A stretch of 64,000 bases of DNA. Source: Teretinema sp942493045. Its GTDB lineage: Bacteria > Spirochaetota > Spirochaetia > Treponematales > Treponemataceae. The stretch spans positions 2,356,001 to 2,420,000 of the forward strand of contig OW818665.1 in NCBI GenBank assembly GCA_942493045.1, given 5' to 3'. Below are positions 16,772 through 26,124 of this stretch, in pieces (position 1 is the first letter of the stretch; every line of letters starts with the position of its first letter). The position numbers and the translations under genes were made by a program. The notes beneath the pieces were generated by a model. It was not told where the DNA came from and made no database searches. It saw only the letters and a program-made list of their open reading frames with translations.

Positions 16772-17725
16772 ATGCAAAACAACAACCCCGACGTCGCAAC
16801 CCTTGTTTCAGCCCTTGAAAAAGCCGTTTCCGCCGCATTTATCGGATCGCCGGAGGCGGTCCGTCTTGCCGTACTGGCCCTCCTCAGCGGCCTGCATGTG
16901 CTGGTGGAGGACATACCGGGAGTCGGCAAGACCACACTGGCCCTCGCACTATCAAGGGCCGCGGGCATGAGTTTCTCGCGTATCCAGTTTACGCCCGACA
17001 TGCTTCCCGGCGACGTGCTCGGAATGAATGTCTGGGATCCCCTGCTGCGCGAGTTTGTGTACCGCCCCGGCTCGATATTCGTCAACTTCATCCTGGCGGA
17101 CGAACTCAACCGTACCTCCCCGCGCACCCAATCGGCCTTTTTGGAGGCCATGCAGGAAGCGCAGGTCACCGTGGACGGCAAGACCCGCCCCCTGCCCCTG
17201 CCCTTTTTCCTGATCGCTACCCAGAACCCGAACAGTTTCGCCGGCACCTTTCCGCTTCCGGAAGCCGAGCTCGACCGCTTCGGCCTCGCCTTTTCACTGG
17301 GCTATCCCTCGCCGGATGATGAATCGGAAATCCTGCGCCGATGCAGCCTTTCATCCTACAAAGAGCCGATCGCGGCCGTCACCAGTCCCGAGGAGATTCT
17401 GCGGGCGCGGGAGACGATTTCGCGCGTTCATGTCGCTCCGGCGGTCCGCGGCTATATCGTGGACATAGTCCGCGCTACGCGCCGCCACGGGGACATCCGC
17501 CTCGGCGCGAGTCCGCGCTCCGCCCTCTTTTTACAGCAGGCAGCCTGCGCCCGCGCCGCCTCGGAAAGCCGCCTGTTTGCCCTTCCGGAAGACGTCGAGG
17601 CTATGGCTCCGGCCGTTTTGGCCCACCGCATCCAGCTATCCTCCCAGGCCCGGCTCAGCCAGACGGACGCCTTTGCCTGCGTCCGCTCCGTGTGCGCCGC
17701 CATTCATAAACCGACGGGTTTGTAG
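16772..17725 (+). CDS. MoxR-family AAA+ ATPase
   Basis: A 317-residue MoxR-type AAA ATPase with Walker A GVGKTT (about residues 50-55), Walker B ILADELNR, sensor region IATQNPN and the conserved GTFPLPEAELDRF. A longer reading from 16730 would start inside the -35 box, so the ATG at 16772 is preferred. MoxR proteins act as chaperones that activate or assemble partner proteins; next to DUF58 and transglutaminase genes, the partner is probably that membrane complex. It is followed after 3 bases by the DUF58 gene. Confidence 0.92.
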   Translation: MQNNNPDVATLVSALEKAVSAAFIGSPEAVRLAVLALLSGLHVLVEDIPGVGKTTLALALSRAAGMSFSRIQFTPDMLPGDVLGMNVWDPLLREFVYRPGSIFVNFILADELNRTSPRTQSAFLEAMQEAQVTVDGKTRPLPLPFFLIATQNPNSFAGTFPLPEAELDRFGLAFSLGYPSPDDESEILRRCSLSSYKEPIAAVTSPEEILRARETISRVHVAPAVRGYIVDIVRATRRHGDIRLGASPRSALFLQQAACARAASESRLFALPEDVEAMAPAVLAHRIQLSSQARLSQTDAFACVRSVCAAIHKPTGL

Positions 17726-17728
17726 GCC

Positions 17729-18916
17729 ATGAGAATCAGACTCAGGCCCCTTCACTTTTTAGCCTTTTGCACTTTCGCCTTTGTCCTGAATACATTTTCG
17801 GGCCTCGCCGGCCCCCTTTCATCCCTCATTTCCGTTTTGCTGCCCTCCGTTTTTTTCTGCTCGGTGCTGCAGCTCGCGCTTTCCTGGTTTTTCTTCGCCT
17901 TTCATCAATCCTTCTCGAATGATCATCCGCTCAAGGGTGAAGTAGTGCGCTTTGAGCTGCATACCAGCAACGAGAGCGCCATCCCCTTCGCCCGGGGAAT
18001 GTGCCGGATCTCCGCTCCCGACCCGCGCGAGATTGCCCTCGACCTGAAGCCGTATCAGGCGGAAATCCGCTGCGCCTACCGGGGCGCATACAGCATCGGC
18101 TTGGTCGAATACGGCTTTACAGACGCCCTGGGCCTGGTTCATCTCGAAGAGCAGATCGAGCCGCGAATTTTCTACGTGTATCCCGAACTGGCAAAGCTTG
18201 ACTCCGGCCTGGATAAACTGGCCAGCGCCTCCGGCACGGACCAACCGAAGGTCGATGCCCGAGAGGAAGACCTCAGCATTTTTGAATATATCAGAAACCT
18301 GCGGGACGGACGGCCCGCGCGGCGCATCGCCTGGAAGCACTGGGCGGCGACAGGCATTCCGTCCGAAATTGTCCACGGTCAGTCCCGCTCCTCCGCGCTC
18401 AGAATAGTGCTCGATCTCTTTCCCCTGCCCTCAGAGGAAACCGAACGCCTCGCCGCCGAGGACATAGCCGTCAGCGCCGCGTTCTCGGCCCTGCAATACC
18501 TGACCTCAGCGGGCATACCGGCGGAGTTCGTACTCGGTAGCGCGGAGCGGGGCTCGTTGCTGTCTTCGCCGGAAGATTTCAGGCAGGCCTTTGACCATTC
18601 CACCAACATTATTTTTGTAGACCGGCGCTTTCCGGCGGCGGCTTTTTTGCCGGGACCGGCCACTCTGCTCATCTCCACCAGACCGCTGATAGAAGCCGGA
18701 GAAAAAGCCGATCTCTTCTCGGAGTGCGAAAAGGCGATTAAAAGGGGAACCGGGGTGCATCTGCTCGTCTGCCCGCCCCCGTCCGAGGCGGACGCCGAGC
18801 GGCGCGCCCTGGAAACGCTGCGTGAGCGGCAGGCGGCCTTCGGCGGCAACGCCCTGCTCGAACTGGCCGATTCCCGCCACGGTCTGGAGGAAATCATCCA
18901 TGCCTTCAGGTCTTAA
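17729..18916 (+). CDS. DUF58-domain membrane protein
   Basis: A 395-residue protein. Residues 6-55 hold two membrane segments; the C-terminal half has the DUF58 signature, here IFEYIRNLRDGRPARRIAWKHWA (residues about 187-209), followed by a von Willebrand-like fold start (ALRIVLDLFP). DUF58 proteins are regular partners of MoxR and of transglutaminase-like membrane proteins, but their molecular role is not established. Its end overlaps the next gene by 17 bases. Confidence 0.88.
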   Translation: MRIRLRPLHFLAFCTFAFVLNTFSGLAGPLSSLISVLLPSVFFCSVLQLALSWFFFAFHQSFSNDHPLKGEVVRFELHTSNESAIPFARGMCRISAPDPREIALDLKPYQAEIRCAYRGAYSIGLVEYGFTDALGLVHLEEQIEPRIFYVYPELAKLDSGLDKLASASGTDQPKVDAREEDLSIFEYIRNLRDGRPARRIAWKHWAATGIPSEIVHGQSRSSALRIVLDLFPLPSEETERLAAEDIAVSAAFSALQYLTSAGIPAEFVLGSAERGSLLSSPEDFRQAFDHSTNIIFVDRRFPAAAFLPGPATLLISTRPLIEAGEKADLFSECEKAIKRGTGVHLLVCPPPSEADAERRALETLRERQAAFGGNALLELADSRHGLEEIIHAFRS

Positions 18917-20918
18917 CCGTTTCTCCGCCGTTTTCCGGTACGCTCTCACAGTCGGCCTCAGCGTCGGCCCTATCGTCCTGTTTTGCCGGATTTTTCAGGC
19001 CGAAGGCCCACTCCTGTTTCTGTACGCCGCGGTCGGCCTGTGCGCTTCACTCATATTTTTTTTCTTTGCCGGTTACTTCCGCCGTCTTTCCCTGTTCCTC
19101 GCGGTACTGATCGCTGTGCTCTTTATATTTGCCGTTCTGGTGCAGGTAAATATCGCGCGCCGCTCCCTGGCCGAAGCCTGGCTGGAGCTGGCCCGCACCG
19201 GCAGGGCCTTCGGCTTTTTTTCTTTCTTTTCCGCCGAAGTCTATGCCCTGTTCTGCCTGCCCCAGGCGATTCTGTTCTGCATGAAAAAATACCGCCTGTT
19301 TTTCATAGCGGCGGTCACGGCCAACTCCCTGTGCGCCGGGATCATTCTGGGAAACAGTGCCCTGCTGGCCCTTTGTTTTTTCAGCTTCTTTGTTTTTCTG
19401 ATCGCGTCCGAGCGCAGTTGGGAAGCCCTGCGAACGCGCCTCGTTTCAATCGCCTTTCCGGCCGTCGGCGGCATACTGCTGGCCGCGGCCCTCTCCTCCT
19501 TCGGCGCCGCCAATCCCGAAGCCGCCCCGCTGATCAGTTACCCGGATTTCAGCGTTTTTCTCGGACGGCTGGCCCCGTCCTTTCCGCTGCTGCGGGACGT
19601 CCCCGGCTACGGCACCTCGATGGGCGGAGGGGAAATGCCCGAATCAATTTTTCTTTCGGACCGTCCGATTTTTCAGGTACGGGGAGAGCCTTTCAGCGCG
19701 CATTATTTGGCCCTGGAACGCTATGCCGTGTGGAACGGTGTCCTCTGGCTGGAGGACACCAACGAGGGAGAGCCATTACCTCTGGCCTTCTTCGGCGCGT
19801 CGGAGGGGGAAAGCGGTCCCGCGCTGCGCCTGACTCTGGTAGAGGATTTTTATGCCGCGATTCCCATTGCCCAGGAAACGGAAGCGGTCCTCATTTCCCG
19901 GGATGCCCCGAAAAGCATCTCACTAACCCGCAATCGGGGATTGCGGTTTGAAGGCAGTGCCCGCCGGGGTCTTGAGATCGGCCTGGTTAACGGACCGGGA
20001 GTAACCTCAGCCGAAAAGGAAGCGGCCATGCCCCAGTATTCTGGAATGGGCAGCGAGACCTCCATTCGCATCTCGGCCTTGGCGGCTGAACTGAAGCTGA
20101 AAGCCGGCATCGCGGAAGGCGCGGGCCTCGCGGACAACACCGGCGGCTCAGAGGCCGAACGCAGATATCTTCAGGCCCTCTTGGATTATTTTTCGACAGG
20201 CTTTACCTATGCCCTGGAAACGGGGAAAAAAGCAAAGGGTGAAACCCCAATCGAGCATTTTTTGTTTACCGAAAAAAAGGGCTTCTGCCTGTATTACGCC
20301 AGCGCCTTTGTGCTTCTGGCCCGGGAATTCGGGCTGCCGGCCCGGATGGCCGCGGGCTTCCGGGTATCCTTGGACGAAACGGGCGGCGGGATTATCAGCG
20401 GCAACAACGCGCATGCCTGGAGTGAGGTCTGGATAGACGGACAATGGCGATTATTCGAGCCGACCCCGCCCTTTGCCCGCGAGGACCCCTTCTCCTGGAG
20501 CGACGCCGGGGACCGGAGTACCAGGCGCCAGCTGGAAGCGCTGTTCGGCAGCGCCCGCTCCGCCCCCGGCGCGGAGCGGGATGTATCCCTCGCGCTTTAC
20601 GGGTTTGCTTCCCGTCACGCCCGGTTTCTCCTCCCGACATTTGCCCTTGCGCTTTTAACGTGGACACTGATCATGTACCGGCTGAACAAGGGAACCGGAA
20701 AGATCCGGCGCAGAGCCGCCCGTCTTGTCCGCCGCTGCCGCAAGCAGGGCGTCGTCGGGCCGGAGATCACCGGATGGCTCGAATGGGCACGGCAGGCCTC
20801 AGCGCGGAATCCCGGCTCGGACGCGGATGCGCTGGCCAAAAAGATGATGGAGCTGGCTTTTTCAGGGGAAAGGGCAAACAGCTCCCAAGCTGCGCGAAAT
20901 TTACCGCTTACAAAATAA
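18900..20918 (+). CDS. Transglutaminase-like membrane protein (TgpA type)
   Basis: A 672-residue protein starting at the ATG at 18900, inside the end of the DUF58 gene. Residues 10-205 contain about six membrane helices, followed by an extracytoplasmic region and a transglutaminase core at about residues 420-525. The triad candidates are Cys in KKGFCLYYASAFVLL, His in NNAHAWSEVW and an acidic residue in LFEPTPP, where Asp is more usual than Glu. Another membrane helix lies near residue 585. It probably cleaves or crosslinks proteins in the periplasm. It is the last gene of the moxR unit. Confidence 0.88.
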   Translation: MPSGLNRFSAVFRYALTVGLSVGPIVLFCRIFQAEGPLLFLYAAVGLCASLIFFFFAGYFRRLSLFLAVLIAVLFIFAVLVQVNIARRSLAEAWLELARTGRAFGFFSFFSAEVYALFCLPQAILFCMKKYRLFFIAAVTANSLCAGIILGNSALLALCFFSFFVFLIASERSWEALRTRLVSIAFPAVGGILLAAALSSFGAANPEAAPLISYPDFSVFLGRLAPSFPLLRDVPGYGTSMGGGEMPESIFLSDRPIFQVRGEPFSAHYLALERYAVWNGVLWLEDTNEGEPLPLAFFGASEGESGPALRLTLVEDFYAAIPIAQETEAVLISRDAPKSISLTRNRGLRFEGSARRGLEIGLVNGPGVTSAEKEAAMPQYSGMGSETSIRISALAAELKLKAGIAEGAGLADNTGGSEAERRYLQALLDYFSTGFTYALETGKKAKGETPIEHFLFTEKKGFCLYYASAFVLLAREFGLPARMAAGFRVSLDETGGGIISGNNAHAWSEVWIDGQWRLFEPTPPFAREDPFSWSDAGDRSTRRQLEALFGSARSAPGAERDVSLALYGFASRHARFLLPTFALALLTWTLIMYRLNKGTGKIRRRAARLVRRCRKQGVVGPEITGWLEWARQASARNPGSDADALAKKMMELAFSGERANSSQAARNLPLTK

Positions 20919-20944
20919 TCCAAAAAACGGATGGCGGCCTTTCA

Positions 20945-20973
20945 TTGACAGAAATACTGAGACCCCTTACCAT
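20945..20973 (+). promoter_or_regulatory. Promoter of the membrane AraC regulator gene
   Basis: Perfect TTGACA at 20945-20950, a 17-bp spacer and TACCAT at 20968-20973. The ATG at 20980 falls on the expected transcription start, so the mRNA would be leaderless. Confidence 0.55.
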
Positions 20974-20979
20974 GACTTG

Positions 20980-22062
20980 ATGCAACGAATTCTGGACTTT
21001 ATAACCGGCGCGGGAATCATTCAGGGTTTTTTCCTGACACTTTATATCTGGTTTTCAAAAAAACCAACAAAACTTCCCAACCGTATTCTGGCGGTTCTAA
21101 TGGGTGTTTTTGCCCTTAACCTGTTGCATTCGCTTTTCCGTACCAATCCGCCGATGGGTATGCCGACCGGCGGTTTGATCGAGCCTTTCCAGCTTTTACT
21201 CGGACCTTTACTGTATCTCTTTATGCGTAAGCGCATCGAAGGTGGAACCTTCACAGTAAAAGATTTTCTTCACGGCATTCCTTTTGGGCTAGTTTCGCTA
21301 GCACTGCTTTTACTCACCTCGCACAGAATATCCGGAGCTCAGTACCTGAAAAGTCCGTTTACCGGATTGATCTTCTGGATCTGCGTATCTATTCAGATCA
21401 GCGCTTATTTCATGTTGTGTTTCCACTTAGGTCAAAAATATAACCATTCTATTACCGACTATTATTCTGCTACACAAAAAAAAGACCTGCGCTGGATAAA
21501 CTCCTTCATGCTGATTTTAGCAGTCATTTATATCGGCTACCTCTGTCTTTTTATCATCCTGTTTCATACTGATGATAAAGCGCATTTTGAAAGACTATTG
21601 TCTGTCATACAAAGTCTCGCGGTCTATGGCCTGGGCACTTTCTCGCTCTTTACCACTACTCCCGAATTCGCGATCACGGAAACAACTTCACGGCGAAAGA
21701 AAACGGCGCTGCCGCAAGAAAACCTCGAAGCCTTAAAACGAAAGGTCATTACCGCGATGGAAGAGAAAAAGCTGTACCTTGACCCGGAATTAACACTCCC
21801 GGACCTGGCAACCAAAACCGGAATTCCGCGAAACACGCTCTCAGAACTTATCAATGACTGCTTTAATAAAAATTTTTATGATTTCATCAACTTCTATCGT
21901 GTCGCCGAAATAATACGCTTGATGGGAGCCGCCGAAAAATCAAACGAAAAACTGCTGACCCTGGCCTTCGAGGCCGGCTTTAATTCCAAACCGGCGTTCA
22001 ACGCGGTCTTCCGGAAAATTACCGGCCAAACTCCTTCGTCCTACCGGAAAAACCAAAAATAA
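20980..22062 (+). CDS. Membrane-integral AraC-family regulator
   Basis: A 360-residue protein. Residues 5-225 contain about seven membrane helices; the C-terminal 100 residues are an AraC DNA-binding domain with two helix-turn-helices (LTLPDLATKTGIPRNTLSEL, then LTLAFEAGFNSKPAFNAVF and a closing KITGQTPSSYRK). This fusion avoids a separate sensor kinase: the membrane part presumably senses lipid, drug or envelope signals and the tethered domain binds DNA. The same-strand ABC exporter genes start 71 bases downstream and are the likely target. Confidence 0.87.
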   Translation: MQRILDFITGAGIIQGFFLTLYIWFSKKPTKLPNRILAVLMGVFALNLLHSLFRTNPPMGMPTGGLIEPFQLLLGPLLYLFMRKRIEGGTFTVKDFLHGIPFGLVSLALLLLTSHRISGAQYLKSPFTGLIFWICVSIQISAYFMLCFHLGQKYNHSITDYYSATQKKDLRWINSFMLILAVIYIGYLCLFIILFHTDDKAHFERLLSVIQSLAVYGLGTFSLFTTTPEFAITETTSRRKKTALPQENLEALKRKVITAMEEKKLYLDPELTLPDLATKTGIPRNTLSELINDCFNKNFYDFINFYRVAEIIRLMGAAEKSNEKLLTLAFEAGFNSKPAFNAVFRKITGQTPSSYRKNQK

Positions 22063-22133
22063 GGTCTCGGGCTATCCGCTAAGACGACACCCGGTCGCGT
22101 CTCCGTTATTCTCTGGTCATAACGGAGGCCCTT

Positions 22134-22853
22134 ATGATTCAACTTCAGAACATCACTAAAACCTATTTTTCGCCGGGGGAGTTCACAGCCCTTACACAGG
22201 TCAGCTTCAGCGCGCAAAAGGCGGAGTTTATCGCAATCGTCGGAAAGTCCGGCAGCGGCAAATCGACACTCATCAACCTGATCACGGGTCTCGATTATCC
22301 GACCTCGGGGGAAGTACATATCGGCGGGGTGCCTGTCCATCGCCTGGACCAGAGGGCGCTTTCACTATGGCGTGGAAAAAACGTCGGCATAGTATTCCAG
22401 TTTTTCCAGCTTTTACCCACTCTGACAGTCGCAGAAAACGTGATGCTCCCGATGGACTTCTGCAACACGTACCCCGTCGCTCACAGGCGCAAGCGAGCGC
22501 TCGGGCTTTTGGAACGGGTGGGCATCGCCGAGCAGGCGGATAAACTTCCGGCATCGCTCTCCGGCGGACAACAGCAACGGGCAGCCATCGCCCGGGCCCT
22601 TGCCAACGATCCTCTGCTGATCGCGGCAGACGAGCCGACCGGAAATCTGGATACCCAAACCTCGCACGAAATACTCGAACTTTTCAGAGAATTGCGGCAA
22701 GAAGGAAAAACTGTTGTTATGGTCACTCACGAACGCGACATCACCCCCTACGCCAGCCGAGAGATCACCCTGAAAGATGGGGAAATCCAATCAGACAGAC
22801 TGATTAAGACGCGAACAGACTCTGTTTCCGCGCTGGAAGGCACCTATGCTTAA
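22134..22853 (+). CDS. ABC transporter ATP-binding protein (MacB/LolD type)
   Basis: A 239-residue ATPase with Walker A GKSGSGKST (about residue 37), Q-loop VFQFFQLLPTLTVAENVMLP, signature LSGGQQQR, Walker B LLIAADEPTGNLD and H-loop VTHERD. The VFQFFQLLPTLT and DEPTGNLD wording is typical of the MacB/LolD/FtsE clade that drives FtsX-like permeases. SD CGGAGG is present. It overlaps the permease gene by 8 bases. Confidence 0.95.
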   Translation: MIQLQNITKTYFSPGEFTALTQVSFSAQKAEFIAIVGKSGSGKSTLINLITGLDYPTSGEVHIGGVPVHRLDQRALSLWRGKNVGIVFQFFQLLPTLTVAENVMLPMDFCNTYPVAHRRKRALGLLERVGIAEQADKLPASLSGGQQQRAAIARALANDPLLIAADEPTGNLDTQTSHEILELFRELRQEGKTVVMVTHERDITPYASREITLKDGEIQSDRLIKTRTDSVSALEGTYA

Positions 22854-25263
22854 GACCCGTTACCTGAAACTGCTGCGGGATATCCGCGTAGAGAAAAGCA
22901 AGTTTGTCCTGATGATCGCGGCCATCTCCATCAGTTTGATCGGAATCGGCGCGGTGCTCAGCGCCTTCACCATTTTGAGCCGCGAGATCGATAAAAACTA
23001 TGCCCTGACACTGCCCGCGTCGGCGACTCTGGAAACACCCGATATCGACGACGCGCTGGTGAATACCGTACGTTCAAAACCGGGCATCATAGCAGCCGAA
23101 GCCAGATCAACCATACTGGCCCGAATACTTTCCATGGACGGGCAATGGCAGCCGATACTGCTGTTTGTAATCACGGATTTTAATAACATGACTCTCGCCC
23201 GCTTCAGGCGTGAAACCGGACAGTGGCCACCGCAGGACGGCACCCTGGTTCTCGAACGCATGGCTCTTGATCTTTACGGCACGGCGGTGGGCAGATCAGT
23301 CATCATAAAAATTCCGGAAGGCAGCAATAAAACTATTACAGTCTCGCTCAGCGTGCACGACCCGAGCCTTGCCCCTGCCTGGCAGGGCGGCGTAGGCTAT
23401 GGCTATATCTCGCGGGAGACCCTCATCACGCTTGGCGGAACCGGCCAGACCGGTGAGCTGAAAGTTATCTTTGATCAAAGACACCCTACGATCGAGTCGG
23501 TAACAACGGCTGCTCTCGAACTCGCGTCCTGGCTCAAAATACAAGGTCATGAAGTCAACGAGATTCAGGTTCCGCCGCCGTTCGAGCACCCGCACCAGGC
23601 GCAGCTCTCAGCGCTATTGATGTTACTCTTTATTTTCAGTCTCTGCGCCTTAATACTGGGAAGCATTCTTTCTGCATCGGTGATATCGGCCTTGATGGCG
23701 AAAGAAATTAACAACATCGGAATAATGAAGGCTATTGGCGGGAGCAGTCATCAAATTTCATTAATCTATTTCACCCTGGTTTTCTCCGTAAGTGCCATGG
23801 CGGCAGTGCCGGGACTGACAGTCGGAATATTCCTGGGCAGAAACTTTGCGTTGATGGCTTCCCAATTGCTCAACGTCACGCTCTTCTCGACAGCCGTCCC
23901 CTGGTGGGTGTATGCGATTCAACTTGGTACAGGCTTTATCGTCCCGATGCTGATTGCCGGCATCCCGATTCTAACCGTCATCAATCGCACCGTCAGAGAA
24001 GCCCTCCAGGATAGCGGCATCGCTTCCCCTCTCCGCAATCAAAGAAAGCCGCGAGCGTTTTTCTTATTGCTGGGAAAACTCGATCGAGCATTTATCCTTT
24101 CGGTCCGAAACACCTTCCGCAAAAAAGGCCGAATACTACTGACAACTGGACTGCTGATGGCGGCAGGAGCAATGTTCATGATGACCTTGAACGTTCAAAC
24201 TGCCTGGGACAATAACCTGAATACTTCTTTCAGCACCAGAAAGTATGACTTCGAGATTCGTTTGAACAAGGGCTCTTTAATAGCCGAAACTGAAAAACTA
24301 CTCTCAGAGATTCCCGGCGTGCTGAAAGCCGAAGGCTGGGGACTGGCACCCGGGTCTCTCAGCCAAGCAGGAGAAGGCCTTGCGGTTTCGCATACTTACC
24401 CGGATGCCGGCCATGGCGTGTTTTCGTTGATCGGCGTACCCGAGGGCAGTACGCTTGTCAACTTCCCGTTGATTGCCGGAAAATGGCTGGATGATAATTC
24501 CGCCGGCGGTATAGTCCTTAATCCACAGGGGGTTGCTTTATTGGGACTTACGAAACCGCAAATTGGCGACATGTTAAACCTTTCGGCCAATGGGCAGGTT
24601 TTTTCCTGGCGTATTATCGGTTTAGTCAATGAAGTCGGGATGGGGGCGGGGTACATCAACAGGAATGATTTTGAGAGCGCGGTATCCAGACCCGGGAAGG
24701 CATCAGCTTTCAGAGTTGTCACGGAAGCGGGCACACCTGAAGAAAACGCAACTATTATTCAGGATATCGAGTCAGCTTTCTCGAATGCCGGATTAAGCAT
24801 CGCAGCAATACTCGTCGACAGTGAGTTCCAGAGTGAAGTTTCCGATCATATTTTTTTGCTGATTCTCGCACTTTTGCTGATGGCTATTTTAATGGCTATC
24901 GTCGGGCTGCTCGGTCTGGCGTCGACGATCGGCACAAATATCCTTGAGCGCAAAAAAGAATTCGGCGTAATGCGGGCTATCGGCGCCACCCCCGCGTCCT
25001 TGATCCGCAACGTCATCGGCGAATCGGTTTTCATCGCCCTGCTCAGTTTAGTGCTTGCGCTGATAACTTCAATACCGCTGTCGCTTATCATCGGCAAAAC
25101 GCTGGGGTATATGGCCTTTGGCACGCCGCTCACACTTCAGATTTCTTCCCAGGGAATCACGCTCTGGTTAGCGATCAGCATTTTAGGTTCATTAGCATCC
25201 AGCGCCGTTCCGGCCTGGCAAGCGTCGCGCACAACAGTCCGGGAGGCACTGGCTTATGAATAA
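22846..25263 (+). CDS. ABC transporter permease, duplicated FtsX/MacB type
   Basis: An 805-residue protein with an N-terminal membrane segment (residues 20-45), an extracytoplasmic MacB-PCD-like domain, three helices at about residues 260-390 (including NNIGIMKAIGGSSHQISLIY), then a repeat of the same arrangement ending with three helices that include KKEFGVMRAIGATPASLIRN. The C-terminus ASRTTVREALAYE is typical. It works with the ATPase just upstream as a mechanotransmission exporter, moving lipoproteins, peptides or drugs. No periplasmic adaptor gene of normal size is next to it. Confidence 0.92.
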   Translation: MLKTRYLKLLRDIRVEKSKFVLMIAAISISLIGIGAVLSAFTILSREIDKNYALTLPASATLETPDIDDALVNTVRSKPGIIAAEARSTILARILSMDGQWQPILLFVITDFNNMTLARFRRETGQWPPQDGTLVLERMALDLYGTAVGRSVIIKIPEGSNKTITVSLSVHDPSLAPAWQGGVGYGYISRETLITLGGTGQTGELKVIFDQRHPTIESVTTAALELASWLKIQGHEVNEIQVPPPFEHPHQAQLSALLMLLFIFSLCALILGSILSASVISALMAKEINNIGIMKAIGGSSHQISLIYFTLVFSVSAMAAVPGLTVGIFLGRNFALMASQLLNVTLFSTAVPWWVYAIQLGTGFIVPMLIAGIPILTVINRTVREALQDSGIASPLRNQRKPRAFFLLLGKLDRAFILSVRNTFRKKGRILLTTGLLMAAGAMFMMTLNVQTAWDNNLNTSFSTRKYDFEIRLNKGSLIAETEKLLSEIPGVLKAEGWGLAPGSLSQAGEGLAVSHTYPDAGHGVFSLIGVPEGSTLVNFPLIAGKWLDDNSAGGIVLNPQGVALLGLTKPQIGDMLNLSANGQVFSWRIIGLVNEVGMGAGYINRNDFESAVSRPGKASAFRVVTEAGTPEENATIIQDIESAFSNAGLSIAAILVDSEFQSEVSDHIFLLILALLLMAILMAIVGLLGLASTIGTNILERKKEFGVMRAIGATPASLIRNVIGESVFIALLSLVLALITSIPLSLIIGKTLGYMAFGTPLTLQISSQGITLWLAISILGSLASSAVPAWQASRTTVREALAYE

Positions 25264-25276
25264 ATCAGGAGGGAAA

Positions 25277-25417
25277 ATGAACAGGAAAAAAATAATCATT
25301 ACCGGCGTTATTCTGATACTATTGTCCTGCTGTGCGATTATCATGCACCACTTTATACAATACACGGATGCGAACGGTGGACTGATAGGGATATTAAAAA
25401 GCCTGCATGGCAGATGA
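25277..25417 (+). CDS. Small lipoprotein-like or membrane peptide, 46 residues
   Basis: An ORF of 46 codons with an excellent SD (AGGAGGG at 25268-25274), 13 bases after the permease stop. The peptide begins MNRKKIIITGVILILLSCC, which fits a lipoprotein signal with Cys at 18 or 19, or a single membrane helix, and ends in about 25 polar residues. It may be a small accessory of the exporter. It could also be the remnant of a membrane-fusion adaptor that lost its body. I do not recognise the family. Confidence 0.5.
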   Translation: MNRKKIIITGVILILLSCCAIIMHHFIQYTDANGGLIGILKSLHGR

Positions 25418-25509
25418 TAAACAGAGCACACTGTGATACATGACGGTATTAGATTGATTAATGCCTTACTTGTGATACAGTAGACTTTATACGTTAACGG
25501 AGGATTATT

Positions 25510-26007
25510 ATGAAATTATTTAAGTTGGTAACTGTTGTGTTTGTTTTACTGATCAGTTCATGCGATGATGCTCAATGGGATTTATTAACACCGAAAATAA
25601 CCGATCTTCTTCAAGGCATTCACATTACTTATGGCGAAATGCACGACAATGAACCGGTGATTGAAACTAATGGCTCAATAACAACGACAACTTACACTGG
25701 TATAGGGGTAACTTTAACCGAAACAGAAGATTCATCTAATAATTCAGTAATAAAAATCCTGTCCTTCGATAATTGTAACATAGAAGGAAACGTAACCGGA
25801 GAAGTAACGATAGAGATCAATAATGATACCAAGCAAATGGCTATCAATGGAGATTTGTCAATTGATGGGTCTGAAATAGAACAGTTAATCATTGATGTAC
25901 AATGCGATGATTGTGACAGTTTTGAACAGATTATTGATGGAGAAATAATAGCAAACGATCAAATATATGCTGCTGATCAATTTGATGGTTGTTTTGATTA
26001 TTATTGA
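25510..26007 (+). CDS. Putative lipoprotein of unknown function, AT-rich
   Basis: A 165-residue protein with SD GGAGG 7 bases before the ATG. Signal peptide with lipobox LISSC (Cys at about residue 19). The mature part is acidic, rich in Asp, Asn, Ile and Thr, with regularly alternating hydrophobic residues that suggest beta-sheet, and a C-terminal CDDC motif. Base composition is far more AT-rich than neighbouring genes, suggesting recent acquisition. Two TGTGATACA-like words lie in the 92-base gap upstream. I do not recognise the family. Confidence 0.6.
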   Translation: MKLFKLVTVVFVLLISSCDDAQWDLLTPKITDLLQGIHITYGEMHDNEPVIETNGSITTTTYTGIGVTLTETEDSSNNSVIKILSFDNCNIEGNVTGEVTIEINNDTKQMAINGDLSIDGSEIEQLIIDVQCDDCDSFEQIIDGEIIANDQIYAADQFDGCFDYY

Positions 26008-26059
26008 AAATTAACAACTGTCCCACCTGACGCTGTCTTCAATTCATTCTTAAGCAAAA

Positions 26060-26098
26060 AAAAAGCCCTAAAAACCGGAAATCGGCTTAGGGCTTTTT
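26060..26098. terminator. Bidirectional terminator
   Basis: AAAAAGCCCTAA and TTAGGGCTTTTT form a 12-bp stem around an inner CCG/CGG pairing. T-runs on both strands let it serve the lipoprotein gene and the converging nfnB. Confidence 0.85.
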
Positions 26099-26124
26099 CA
26101 TTTCATTTCTTAATACGAGAAAAA

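Noticed and set aside
18983..19951. 322-codon plus-strand frame
   Set aside because: Another frame of the transglutaminase gene; Arg/Pro-rich shadow.
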